The position numbers and the translations under genes are program-made. From assembly GCA_044375105.1 (NCBI GenBank), contig JBILNK010000163.1, positions 1 through 9,796 on the forward strand: DNA of 9,796 bases, written 5' to 3'. Below are positions 1-6,393 of this stretch, piece by piece. This DNA comes from JBIKLM01 sp044375105. Its GTDB lineage: Bacteria > Planctomycetota > UBA1135 > GCA-002686595. The number at the start of each line of letters is the position of its first letter. The first letter of the stretch is position 1. The notes beneath the pieces are model-generated. The model did no database searches, was not told the origin of the DNA, and saw nothing but the letters and a program-made list of their open reading frames with translations.

Positions 1-10
1 GGTCGGGCGA

Positions 11-40
11 CCGATCCCCGCGCCGGCCGGCGCCGATCGG
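11..40. repeat. Long inverted repeat upstream of mtnP
   Basis: A perfect 14-bp palindrome, GCGCCGGCCGGCGC (20-33), is nested in an outer inverted repeat, CCGATC (11-16) with GATCGG (35-40), leaving a 2/1-base bulge. As RNA it would fold into one long GC-rich stem about 90 bases before the mtnP start codon. It could be the terminator of a gene left of the window (no T-run is visible) or a leader structure for mtnP. Bases 20-43 recur with two differences at 4561-4584, so it may belong to a small intergenic repeat family. The dyad is read directly; its role is unknown. Confidence 0.5.
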
Positions 41-133
41 GACGCTGCCCGGCGCGGGGCCGCCCGTTACGATCGCCGCGCTGTCCCCCGCTGACCCCGG
101 GGCGTCCCCAGCGCCCCCGCGACCCCGCTGCCC

Positions 134-1006
134 ATGACGAATCCCCAGAGCGAGCTGACCATCGGCGTGATCGGAGGCTCGGGCCTCTACGAGATGGAGG
201 GCCTCAGCGAAGTCCGCGAGATCGCCCTGGCCACGCCCTACGGGCCGCCCTCGGACGCCTACATCACCGGCAAGCTGGGCGGCATCCGGCTCGTGTTCCT
301 GCCCCGGCATGGCCGCGGCCATCGCATCTCGCCCAGCGAGATCAACTTCCGCGCCAACATCTGGGGCCTCAAGAAGCTGGGCGTCTCGCGCATCCTCTCG
401 GTCAGCGCCGTCGGCTCCCTGCGCGAGGACATCGTCCCCGCCCACTTCGTGGTCATCGACCAGTTCATCGACCGCACGCGGCACCGGCCCGACACGTTCT
501 TCCACGACGGCATCGTGGCCCACGTGCAATTCGCCGATCCGGTCTGCCCGGACCTGCGTCAGCACCTGCTCGGCGCGGCCCGCCAGGTGGGCTTGACGGT
601 CCACGACGGCGGCACCTACGTCAACATGGAGGGCCCGCAGTTCTCGACCCGCGCCGAAAGCCACCTGTACCGCTCGTGGGGTGCCTCGGTGATCGGCATG
701 ACCAACCTGCAGGAGGCCAAGTTGGCCCGCGAGGCCGAGATGTGTTACTCGACCCTGGCCATGGCCACGGACTACGACTGCTGGCACGACAGCCACGAGT
801 CCGTGACCGTGGAAGCGATCGTGGCGATCATGCACAAGAACGTGGGCAACGCCCGCGAGGTGCTGCGCCGGGCGATCCCCAAGCTGGCCGCGCCCAGCGC
901 GTGCCATTGCGGCACGGCCCTCAAGACCGCGATCATGACCGACCGGCGACTGATCGGGCCCGAGGTGCGCCAGCGCTTGGCCCCGCTGATCGAGCGCTAT
1001 CTGTGA
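134..1006 (+). CDS. mtnP: S-methyl-5'-thioadenosine phosphorylase (MTAP)
   Basis: This cytosolic enzyme splits methylthioadenosine with phosphate into adenine and 5-methylthioribose-1-phosphate, in methionine salvage and clearance of the polyamine-synthesis by-product. The 290-residue product has the usual length for the PNP/MTAP family (nucleoside phosphorylase type 2). Visible motifs are the N-terminal GGSGLY (14-19), the phosphate-site PRHGRGH (57-63), EGPQFSTRAES (166-176), the MTNLQEAKLARE segment (189-200) and ATDYDCW (211-217). The last carries the Asp pair (213, 215) that marks adenine-specific MTAP rather than guanine-type PNP. The ATG at 134 puts the family's N-terminal strand (LTIGVIGGSG) in the right place. 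No Shine-Dalgarno sequence precedes it. Its stop overlaps the GTG of the next gene by four bases, suggesting co-transcription. No other methionine-salvage gene is in the window. Family assignment is secure; MTAP over PNP is very likely. Confidence 0.95.
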   Translation: MTNPQSELTIGVIGGSGLYEMEGLSEVREIALATPYGPPSDAYITGKLGGIRLVFLPRHGRGHRISPSEINFRANIWGLKKLGVSRILSVSAVGSLREDIVPAHFVVIDQFIDRTRHRPDTFFHDGIVAHVQFADPVCPDLRQHLLGAARQVGLTVHDGGTYVNMEGPQFSTRAESHLYRSWGASVIGMTNLQEAKLAREAEMCYSTLAMATDYDCWHDSHESVTVEAIVAIMHKNVGNAREVLRRAIPKLAAPSACHCGTALKTAIMTDRRLIGPEVRQRLAPLIERYL

Positions 1007-2553
1007 AATCGCCGCGGCTCGGAGCGCCCCAGCGCGCGGCCCGGGGCCTGCTGCTGCTGTGCTTGCTCGCCGGCTGCCGCAGCGGCACCCCCTCCCTCGG
1101 CACCCTGCGCAAGGCGATCGAAGTCGGGGAGCGCCAGCGGGCCGCCAACACGCCCGAGCCGAACTACCTGCGGCCGGTGGCCTTTGCCGGCCCGCCGGTG
1201 GCGCGGGCCAGCTCCCTGCGCAGCTCCCAGCTCGAGCTGTTGCTCGCGCGGACCGGCCGGCCCATCCCGCGCGGGATGGCCGCCAACCTGGCCGCAGCGC
1301 CGGGCGCCGAGCCGCCGGCCGAGCCGCCGGCCGAGCTGCCGGCCGCAACGCCTGGCGAGTTGGCGCCGCTCGCGGAAGCTGCGCAGCCTGCAGGGCCGGC
1401 TGAGGCCGAGCCCGCGGCGGGCGCGACCTCCGATGGGGAGCAGGACGGGCCCGTTGCGCAGGCCGCGGCCGAGCCCATGGATCCAGCCGCCGCGCCTGCG
1501 GACTCGAAGCCAGCGACGTCCGACGCCCAGCCGGCGCCCTCGGACGCGAGTCCTGCGCCGTTGTCCGCTTTGGATCTCGGCCCCGATTGCGATCCCGAAG
1601 CAGCCGTGGCCTGGGCCCTGGCGCTGCCGGAGCCCTTTGCGCTGCGGCGCGTGCCCTTGGGCAGCGGCGAACTCCTGTGCCTCGGGCGCAGCCCGGGCCG
1701 CCGCGTGCTGCTGCGCGCCGGCCAAGGCCAGCGCGCGGCGCTCGAGCCGCTGCTCCGACGCGAGTTCGCGCGCTTGGCCGCAGCCCTGCCCGATTCGCCC
1801 GCAGGCCCGCTCAGCTTCGAACTCGCGCTCTATCTCGGGCCCGTGGACGCCCTGGCGCAAGCGGCCCTGGCGGAGGCCCCGGCCTCCGCCGAATTCGTGC
1901 TGGCCCTGTCTGCCGCGGACCGCCCGGACGGCAGCGTGCCGCTGCTCGTGCGCGGCCGAGATCCCGGTGCCGGCGCGCCCCTGCCGCCCGATTCGCCGCT
2001 TTCGGCGCAGGCCTTCGGGCCCGCAGCGCCTGGCCGCCCGAGCGCCGTCGGCCCCGGCGATCAGCAGGGCGCCGCGATCTGGCTGCGGCAGGCCTGGCTC
2101 GACCTGTTCGAGCCCCTGGGTCAACTGCCCTCGGGGGAGCTGGCCCTCGACACGGAGCAGGTCTTCGGTCCGAGCCTCAGCGCGCGCGCGCCCTGCGTGG
2201 GCCTGTGCTGGGGCGCGCACGGCGAACTGCAGGACTCGATCAGCCTGGGCCTCGATCCCGCGGCGGCGCAGCAGCGCGCCCTGTGGGCCCTGTTCGCCGC
2301 GGCGCTGAGCCTGGCCGATCCGGACCGCTCCGATTTCGATCGCGCCCTCGATTCCCTCACCGCCGAACGCCGCCTGCGCCGCGAAGCCGCCGAAAAAGCC
2401 GCGGATCCAGCGCTGGCCCTGCGCTGGAACCTGTCGGCCGAGGGCGCGCGCTCCTGGATCCGGCGCGTGTGCTTCGATCTGGCGGTCGACGACGCCCTGC
2501 CGACCCTGCTCCAAAGCGCGCAAGCGCCCGCCGCCGAGCCAACCCGCCGCTGA
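1003..2553 (+). CDS. Putative lipoprotein, Ala/Pro-rich linker, unknown C-terminal domain
   Basis: The function is not recognised. The start chosen is GTG at 1003, inside the mtnP stop (GTGA overlap), because it places a lipoprotein signal at the very N-terminus: a basic n-region (K2, R5, R11, R14), a Leu-rich core and the lipobox LLAGC with Cys25 as the predicted acylated residue. The reading frame is open further upstream, but only through mtnP. The 516-residue product has a short segment (26-95), an Ala/Pro/Glu-rich linker (about 96-188) typical of flexible tethers, and a folded-looking region (190-500) ending in a charged helix (about 440-470). The pattern of this last region, a strand-helix alternation followed by PCVGLCWG near 397-404, faintly recalls M28-type peptidases, but I see none of the expected His/Asp/Glu metal ligands. 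That resemblance is a weak guess; a degenerate or unrelated domain is equally possible. A hairpin overlaps its stop codon. Confidence 0.82.
   Translation: MKSPRLGAPQRAARGLLLLCLLAGCRSGTPSLGTLRKAIEVGERQRAANTPEPNYLRPVAFAGPPVARASSLRSSQLELLLARTGRPIPRGMAANLAAAPGAEPPAEPPAELPAATPGELAPLAEAAQPAGPAEAEPAAGATSDGEQDGPVAQAAAEPMDPAAAPADSKPATSDAQPAPSDASPAPLSALDLGPDCDPEAAVAWALALPEPFALRRVPLGSGELLCLGRSPGRRVLLRAGQGQRAALEPLLRREFARLAAALPDSPAGPLSFELALYLGPVDALAQAALAEAPASAEFVLALSAADRPDGSVPLLVRGRDPGAGAPLPPDSPLSAQAFGPAAPGRPSAVGPGDQQGAAIWLRQAWLDLFEPLGQLPSGELALDTEQVFGPSLSARAPCVGLCWGAHGELQDSISLGLDPAAAQQRALWALFAAALSLADPDRSDFDRALDSLTAERRLRREAAEKAADPALALRWNLSAEGARSWIRRVCFDLAVDDALPTLLQSAQAPAAEPTRR
1306..1341 (+). repeat. Three 12-bp tandem repeats inside the lipoprotein linker
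   Basis: GCCGAGCCGCCG occurs at 1306-1317 and 1318-1329, and as GCCGAGCTGCCG at 1330-1341. The unit is four codons, so changes in copy number keep the frame. It encodes the Ala-Glu-Pro-Pro type repeat of the Ala/Pro-rich tether, around residues 102-113. Confidence 0.8.
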
Positions 2554-2571
2554 CCAACGCGCGGGTCAGCG
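2548..2571. terminator. Hairpin at the end of the lipoprotein gene
   Basis: CGCTGACC (2548-2555) pairs perfectly with GGTCAGCG (2564-2571) around the 8-base loop AACGCGCG. The 5' arm contains the TGA stop of the lipoprotein gene. The site lies between two convergent genes (+ strand gene ending at 2553, - strand gene ending at 2716), where a terminator is expected. No T-run follows on either strand, so it is not a textbook intrinsic terminator. Confidence 0.35.
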
Positions 2572-2715
2572 CAATCCCACGGAGTCCGCAGCTCCAAGGC
2601 CGCGACCCCGCGGATTCCGCCCCCGTTCCAGCCCTGGGCGGACCAAGAGCGGGCGGACGGGCGGCGTCTCCTGCTCGGCGCCCGCCGGGGGGCCTCGATC
2701 CCCGGTCGGTTTCGG

Positions 2716-2988
2716 TCAACGCGGTGTGCTCTCGAGCAGCCCCGCCACGGTGGCGGCGTCGCGCAGGGTGGCCTTGCGTCCGTGCAGGGCTTCGAAGCGC
2801 TCGAGGGCGTAGCGCGCCACGGCCGCGTCCCCGATCGAGCCGCCGCTCAGGCCGATCAGCGTGCCGTGCACGCGGGGGTCGGAAGCGTCGATCGGGCGAT
2901 CGAGGTCGACGCCTTGCTTCGGCCACACGAAGCGCAGCAGCAGATAGAACCCTGCCAGGGCCAGGACCAGGCCGAAGACGTTCGCCAC
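2716..2988 (-). CDS. Small single-pass membrane protein, unknown function
   Basis: The function is not recognised. From a GTG at 2988 the product is 90 residues: a hydrophobic segment straight after the start (about 4-22, VFGLVLALAGFYLLLRFVW), then PKQGVDLDRP and a soluble tail with a Gly/Ser turn (LSGGSIGD, 47-54) and a charged helix (ARYALERFEALHGRK). This looks like a membrane anchor with a short extramembrane domain. The open frame continues upstream into the EF-hand gene, so the start is uncertain. A TTG at 3126 would add 46 mostly Arg/Ala/Pro residues that look non-coding. No Shine-Dalgarno motif precedes either start. It lies 199 bases downstream of the EF-hand gene on the same strand and may share its transcript. 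The clean membrane segment argues that it is real; its length and job are open. Confidence 0.6.
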   Translation of the reverse strand: MANVFGLVLALAGFYLLLRFVWPKQGVDLDRPIDASDPRVHGTLIGLSGGSIGDAAVARYALERFEALHGRKATLRDAATVAGLLESTPR

Positions 2989-3187
2989 GGCGAGAGAGCA
3001 GCGCCGCCCGAAGCGTAGGCGATCGTCCGGGGCCCGGGTCTCGGAGGCCGCCGCCCCTGGAGCCGCCGATCGGGCCCGCTCCCGTCGGGTCGGTCGAGTC
3101 CCCGGCGCGGCCCTCGAAGCGAGCAACGATCGGCGGGCCGGCCCCGATTCGCTGGCTCCCCGCCAGCCCGGAAAGCCGCGGCCGGCT

Positions 3188-4114
3188 TCAGCGCGCGGGG
3201 CGCGGCGCGCCCCTGTTCCCGAGGGCATCCTGGAACTCGGCAAGGGACAGGCGCCCGTCCCCATCCCGGTCGAGGGCCGCGATCACACCGGCGCCGCGCA
3301 CCGGCAGGGTCAGCGGGTACTGCAGTTCGAAGAAGTCCTTGTCGGACAGGAAGCCGTCGTGGTCGGTGTCGAGGCGCTCGAAGACCGGCAGGGGCCCGGC
3401 CAGCCGCGGGGGCTCGGGCAGGGCGTTGTTGCCGCGTTCCTCCGGCTGGCCGAACAGCTCGAGCACGCTGGTGGCTCGCTCCGGGCGCAGGGCCGCGGGA
3501 CCGAGCTGCTGGCGGAACGTGTCGAGCAGCGCCGCGAGCACGCCGACCTCGCCGAGATCGAGCCGCAGGTCGCCGTTGGCGTCGAGCTGCGACAGGATCA
3601 GCGGCGGCGTCAACCCGGGGATGGGATAGTCCTTCAAGAACTGGGCCAGCTCGGCGGCCCCCAGGCCGCCGTCGAAGTCGGTGTCGAAGGCGTTGCGCAG
3701 CTGCTCGGCGCTGCGCGGCGGGGCGGCGCCGGCGCTGGCGGACACCTTGGGCGTCGGGAAGCCGCCCGTGCGCTCGACCACGGTGCGATAGCGCTGGCTC
3801 CATTCCTCGCGATCGATGCGGGCATCGCGGTCGCGATCGAAGCTGAAGAACTCGTCGCGCGTGATCCCGAGGGCCTCGCGGGCTTCCACGAAGGAGATCC
3901 AGCCGCCCTGATCGCGGTCGCACTGCTCGAAGAAGGTCTGCTCCTGATCGACCGCCTTGGGCGTTACCAGGGGCCGCGGCGGGCCGCTCTCCTGGCGCGC
4001 CGCTTGGCCGCCCGCACCCGCGGGCCCGAGCTGAGCGAAGGCCGCCGCACCGCCCACCAAGGCCAGCGGGCCGGTGAGCAGCAGGAGCTCGCGCTTCGCT
4101 CGGGAACCGGCCAT
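3188..4114 (-). CDS. Exported protein with six EF-hand calcium-binding loops
   Basis: The product (308 residues) starts with a signal peptide: MAGSRAKRE, a hydrophobic core LLLLTGPLALVGGAAA, and a likely cleavage at AFA|Q after residue 27. The ATG at 4114 is chosen over an in-frame upstream start because it puts this signal at the N-terminus. Six 12-residue loops of EF-hand pattern follow: 66-77 (DRDQGGWISFVE), 93-104 (DRDRDARIDREE), 144-155 (DTDFDGGLGAAE), 178-189 (DANGDLRLDLGE), 249-260 (DTDHDGFLSDKD) and 282-293 (DRDGDGRLSLAE). Five end in the usual bidentate Glu; the fifth ends in Asp, and the first has Gly at its fifth position, so both may bind calcium weakly. They fall roughly in pairs, separated by Pro-rich spacers. 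No catalytic domain is seen, so a calcium-buffering or calcium-dependent binding role outside the cytoplasm is the likeliest reading. The membrane protein gene at 2716-2988 lies downstream. Confidence 0.88.
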   Translation of the reverse strand: MAGSRAKRELLLLTGPLALVGGAAAFAQLGPAGAGGQAARQESGPPRPLVTPKAVDQEQTFFEQCDRDQGGWISFVEAREALGITRDEFFSFDRDRDARIDREEWSQRYRTVVERTGGFPTPKVSASAGAAPPRSAEQLRNAFDTDFDGGLGAAELAQFLKDYPIPGLTPPLILSQLDANGDLRLDLGEVGVLAALLDTFRQQLGPAALRPERATSVLELFGQPEERGNNALPEPPRLAGPLPVFERLDTDHDGFLSDKDFFELQYPLTLPVRGAGVIAALDRDGDGRLSLAEFQDALGNRGAPRPAR

Positions 4115-4303
4115 GGATCCAGGATGCCGCCGACCCCGCCCGCGGCACAACCCCCGCAGCCCCCGGGCGCTCGCCGGGGGAGTCCGGCGTCCCGCGCCGG
4201 CGCGGGCGGCGCTCGCGAAGCTAGGGGGGGGCGCTGGCATCGGCGCTCCACGCCGATCTCCGCCCCGGCGTCCGCCGGATGGCGGTGCGCGGCCAAGCGG
4301 ACC

Positions 4304-4337
4304 GGCCCCTCAGACCGCGCGGTCAGGCCCCTCAGAC
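4304..4337. repeat. Direct repeat flanking a 12-bp palindrome
   Basis: GGCCCCTCAGAC occurs at 4304-4315 and again at 4326-4337, a 22-base period. Overlapping the first copy is the perfect palindrome GACCGCGCGGTC (4313-4324). The site is about 190-220 bases upstream of the EF-hand start codon. Spaced copies with a central dyad could form an operator, but high GC makes such matches more likely by chance. Confidence 0.4.
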
Positions 4338-4560
4338 GGCGCTGGCGCGGCCCGAGGGGCGCGGGCTTCCTCGGCCCTTCGGCACACGGCGGCTGCGCCC
4401 TGACCAACGACTCCGATCGACGGGATCGCCGCGCCGCGCCCGTCGTCTGCGCGCGGATGGGCTTGGCCGGCCGCCGCGGCGCGCCCGCGTTGCGAACGCC
4501 TTGGGAGTCGGCGCCGAGACCTGCACCCGGGGCTCTGGGCGCCGCGGGGGAAAGGCGTCG

Positions 4561-4620
4561 GCGCCGGTCGGCGCCGATCGGAACCAACGGGCGCCGGTCG
4601 GCACCGTTCGGCGCCGGTCG
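4561..4620. repeat. 10-bp tandem array downstream of lon
   Basis: Six consecutive 10-base units follow the consensus GCGCCGGTCG: copies at 4561, 4591 and 4611 are exact, those at 4571 and 4601 differ by one or two bases, and the one at 4581 is degraded. The array lies 19 bases beyond the lon stop codon (in the lon direction). Each unit junction carries the self-complementary GGCGCC, so the lon 3' transcript could form alternative hairpins. Bases 4561-4584 match 20-43 at 22 of 24 positions, which suggests an intergenic repeat family. Confidence 0.7.
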
Positions 4621-4638
4621 GCAGCGGGGGCGGTCGGG

Positions 4639-6333
4639 TCAGCGCGCTCGCCGTTTGCGCGCGCGGGCGGCGCTCTTGGGCTCGTAGTAGGGCCGCGAAT
4701 CGACGCTGCCGCCGCTGCGGCTCTTGCCTTTGGTCAGCGCGATCGCCAAGGCCTGCTCGAGGTTCGAGACGCGGTGGATCTTGACCGCTTTGCGCAGCTC
4801 GACCGGCAACTGCAGCAGGTCCTGGCCGTTGCCTTCGGGCACGACCACCTCGCGCAGGCCGGCCCGGCGGGCCGCCAGCAGCTTTTCGCGCACCCCGCCG
4901 ATGGCCAGCACCGCCCCGTAGAGCGTCAATTCACCGGTCAGGGCCACGTCGTGCCGCACGCGCCGCCGCGAGCACAGGGAATAGAGCGCCACCGCGATGG
5001 CCAGGCCCGCCGAGGGGCCGTCCTTGGGCACGGCGCTCGAGGGGAAGTGCAGGTGCAGGTCGCGCTCGTCCAGCAGGCTGGCGCCGCTCCGCTGGGCCAG
5101 CGAGCGCACGCACGAGACGGCGGTTTCCACCGATTCGCGCAGGATCTCGCCGACCTGCCCGGTGATCTTGGTCTTGCCGCTGCCGGGCGCCGCCAGGGCC
5201 TCGACCGGCAGCAGGGTGCCGCCCGCCGAGGTCCAGGCCAGGCCGGTGGCCGCGCCCAGGGCGGGCCGCCGGGCGCGCAGCTCTTCGTCCCGGGAAGCCG
5301 GGCCGAGCAGCTCCGCCAGGTCCTTCTGAGTGACAGCCAGGCCAGAGCGGCCCTGCACCACGCGCATGGCGGCCTTGCGCGCCAGGGCGCACAGCTGGCG
5401 CTCGAGCTGCCGCACGCCGGCCTCTTCGGTGTAGTGGGTCAACAGCCGGTTCAGGGCGCCGGTGGTCAGCCGGAACTGCTTGGCGGACACGCCGGCCTGG
5501 GCGCGGGCCCCGGGCACCAGGTGCCGCCGCGCGATGCGGGCCTTCTCCTCCTCGGAATAGCCGCTGAAGTCGACCACGTCGAGGCGGTCGAGCAGGGCCT
5601 CCGGCATCTCCTCGGTGTCGTGGGCCGTGGCCACGATCAGGCAGCCCGACAGGTCGAAGGGCAGCCCCAGGTAGCGATCGAAGAACTCGCTGCGCGCCTC
5701 GCGGTCGAACAGGGCCAGCAGCGCCCCCAGGGCTTCCCCGGAGGCGCCCAGCTGCAGCTTGTCGAGCTCGTCGAGCACGACCACGGCGTCGCTGGAGCCC
5801 GCCCGGCGCAGGCCCTCCAGGATCGCTCCCGGCATGGCGCCTGGCTGGGTCACCGGCACGCCGACCAGCTCGCTCTCGGCCGTGACCGCGCCGACCGGGA
5901 TCCACACGAACGGCCGCCCGAGGGCCAGCGCCAGCGCGCGCGCCAGGCTGGTCTTGCCGGTGCCCGGGGGCCCCACGAAGCCCAGCACGTCGCCCCCGGA
6001 GGCCCCGCGCAGGCGGTGGACCGCCAGGTACTCGGCGATGCGTTCCTTGACCGACTTGAGCCCGAGGTGCGAGCGGTCGAGCGCGTTCACCACCCGGCGC
6101 GGGGCGATCGCCGGCCGGCGCACTCCGGACTGCCGCCACGGCAGGCTCAGCAGCCACTCGAGGTGGGCGCGCGGCGCGATCGAATGGGCCGGTCCGAGCT
6201 CCTCGATCTGGTCCAGCTCCCGCAACGCCAAGGCGCGCGCCTCGGCCGAAAGCGGCGTGGCGTCGATGCGCTCGCGCAGGTGCGGACGCGCCAGGGCGCG
6301 CCGGACCGCGGGACGGGGCTGAAGGGAAGACAT
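4639..6333 (-). CDS. lon: Lon-family ATP-dependent protease, short and divergent
   Basis: Lon proteases are cytosolic hexamers that unfold proteins with an AAA+ motor and cut them with a Ser-Lys site. This 564-residue product has a helical stretch (about 17-66, ending in LEWLLSLPW), an AAA+ domain with Walker A GPPGTGKT (121-128), Walker B VVVLDELD (184-191), the LLDR arginine (250) and sensor-2 GVRQL (R308), then the S16 domain with TGLAW (363-367), KDGPSAG (Ser441) and GVREKLLAA (Lys484). The Ser-Lys spacing of 43 equals that of E. coli Lon. Usual LonA proteins are near 800 residues; about 250 N-terminal residues, including the substrate-binding LON domain, are absent. The pore loop reads VTQPGAMPG where the family has RTYIGAMPG, and sensor 1 reads ATAH instead of ATSN/ATAN. 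The C-terminus is a basic tail. The ATG at 6333 is preferred over a GTG at 6399, which would add a Pro/Arg-rich stretch. No Shine-Dalgarno motif is seen. Family membership is certain; canonical activity is not. Confidence 0.93.
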   Translation of the reverse strand: MSSLQPRPAVRRALARPHLRERIDATPLSAEARALALRELDQIEELGPAHSIAPRAHLEWLLSLPWRQSGVRRPAIAPRRVVNALDRSHLGLKSVKERIAEYLAVHRLRGASGGDVLGFVGPPGTGKTSLARALALALGRPFVWIPVGAVTAESELVGVPVTQPGAMPGAILEGLRRAGSSDAVVVLDELDKLQLGASGEALGALLALFDREARSEFFDRYLGLPFDLSGCLIVATAHDTEEMPEALLDRLDVVDFSGYSEEEKARIARRHLVPGARAQAGVSAKQFRLTTGALNRLLTHYTEEAGVRQLERQLCALARKAAMRVVQGRSGLAVTQKDLAELLGPASRDEELRARRPALGAATGLAWTSAGGTLLPVEALAAPGSGKTKITGQVGEILRESVETAVSCVRSLAQRSGASLLDERDLHLHFPSSAVPKDGPSAGLAIAVALYSLCSRRRVRHDVALTGELTLYGAVLAIGGVREKLLAARRAGLREVVVPEGNGQDLLQLPVELRKAVKIHRVSNLEQALAIALTKGKSRSGGSVDSRPYYEPKSAARARKRRAR

Positions 6334-6393
6334 GGGGGACTTGGGCCCCCGCAGGGAGCGCGGGGACGGAGCAGGGCCCGCGCGGGGCCCTGC
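6334..6393 (-). promoter_or_regulatory. Run of GC hairpins directly before the lon start
   Basis: Three possible stems crowd the 60 bases before the lon ATG. A perfect 9-bp stem joins GCAGGGCCC (6371-6379) to GGGCCCTGC (6385-6393) with a 5-base loop. A 6-bp stem joins CCCCGC (6347-6352) to GCGGGG (6360-6365). A 5-bp stem joins GGGGG (6334-6338) to CCCCC (6346-6350), overlaps the second stem and abuts the start codon. They could shape translation initiation of lon. On the - strand a GATACT hexamer (6401-6406), four of six matches to a -10 box, would start transcription near the first stem, but I see no good -35. Function is inferred. Confidence 0.3.

Larger units (their letters stand above)
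4115..4638. other. 524-base spacer between lon and the EF-hand gene
   Basis: I see no convincing gene here. Frames open through it on both strands give Arg/Ala/Pro-rich products with no domain, typical of high-GC DNA. Read on the - strand, it holds the 3' flank of lon with the 10-bp tandem array (4561-4620), the palindrome with direct repeats at 4304-4337, and the untranscribed or leader region of the EF-hand gene. GCCCCTC (4327-4333) and GAGGGGC (4354-4360) could also pair. I recognise no clear -10/-35 promoter and no ribosome binding site before the EF-hand ATG. Confidence 0.6.

Noticed and set aside
68..73. TACGAT as a -10 box for mtnP.
   Set aside because: Only four of six bases match, there is no -35 partner at a suitable distance, and such matches occur by chance.
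2856..4148. A 430-codon - strand frame overlapping the EF-hand gene.
   Set aside because: It is out of frame with the EF-hand protein, whose six canonical calcium loops and signal peptide identify the true frame.
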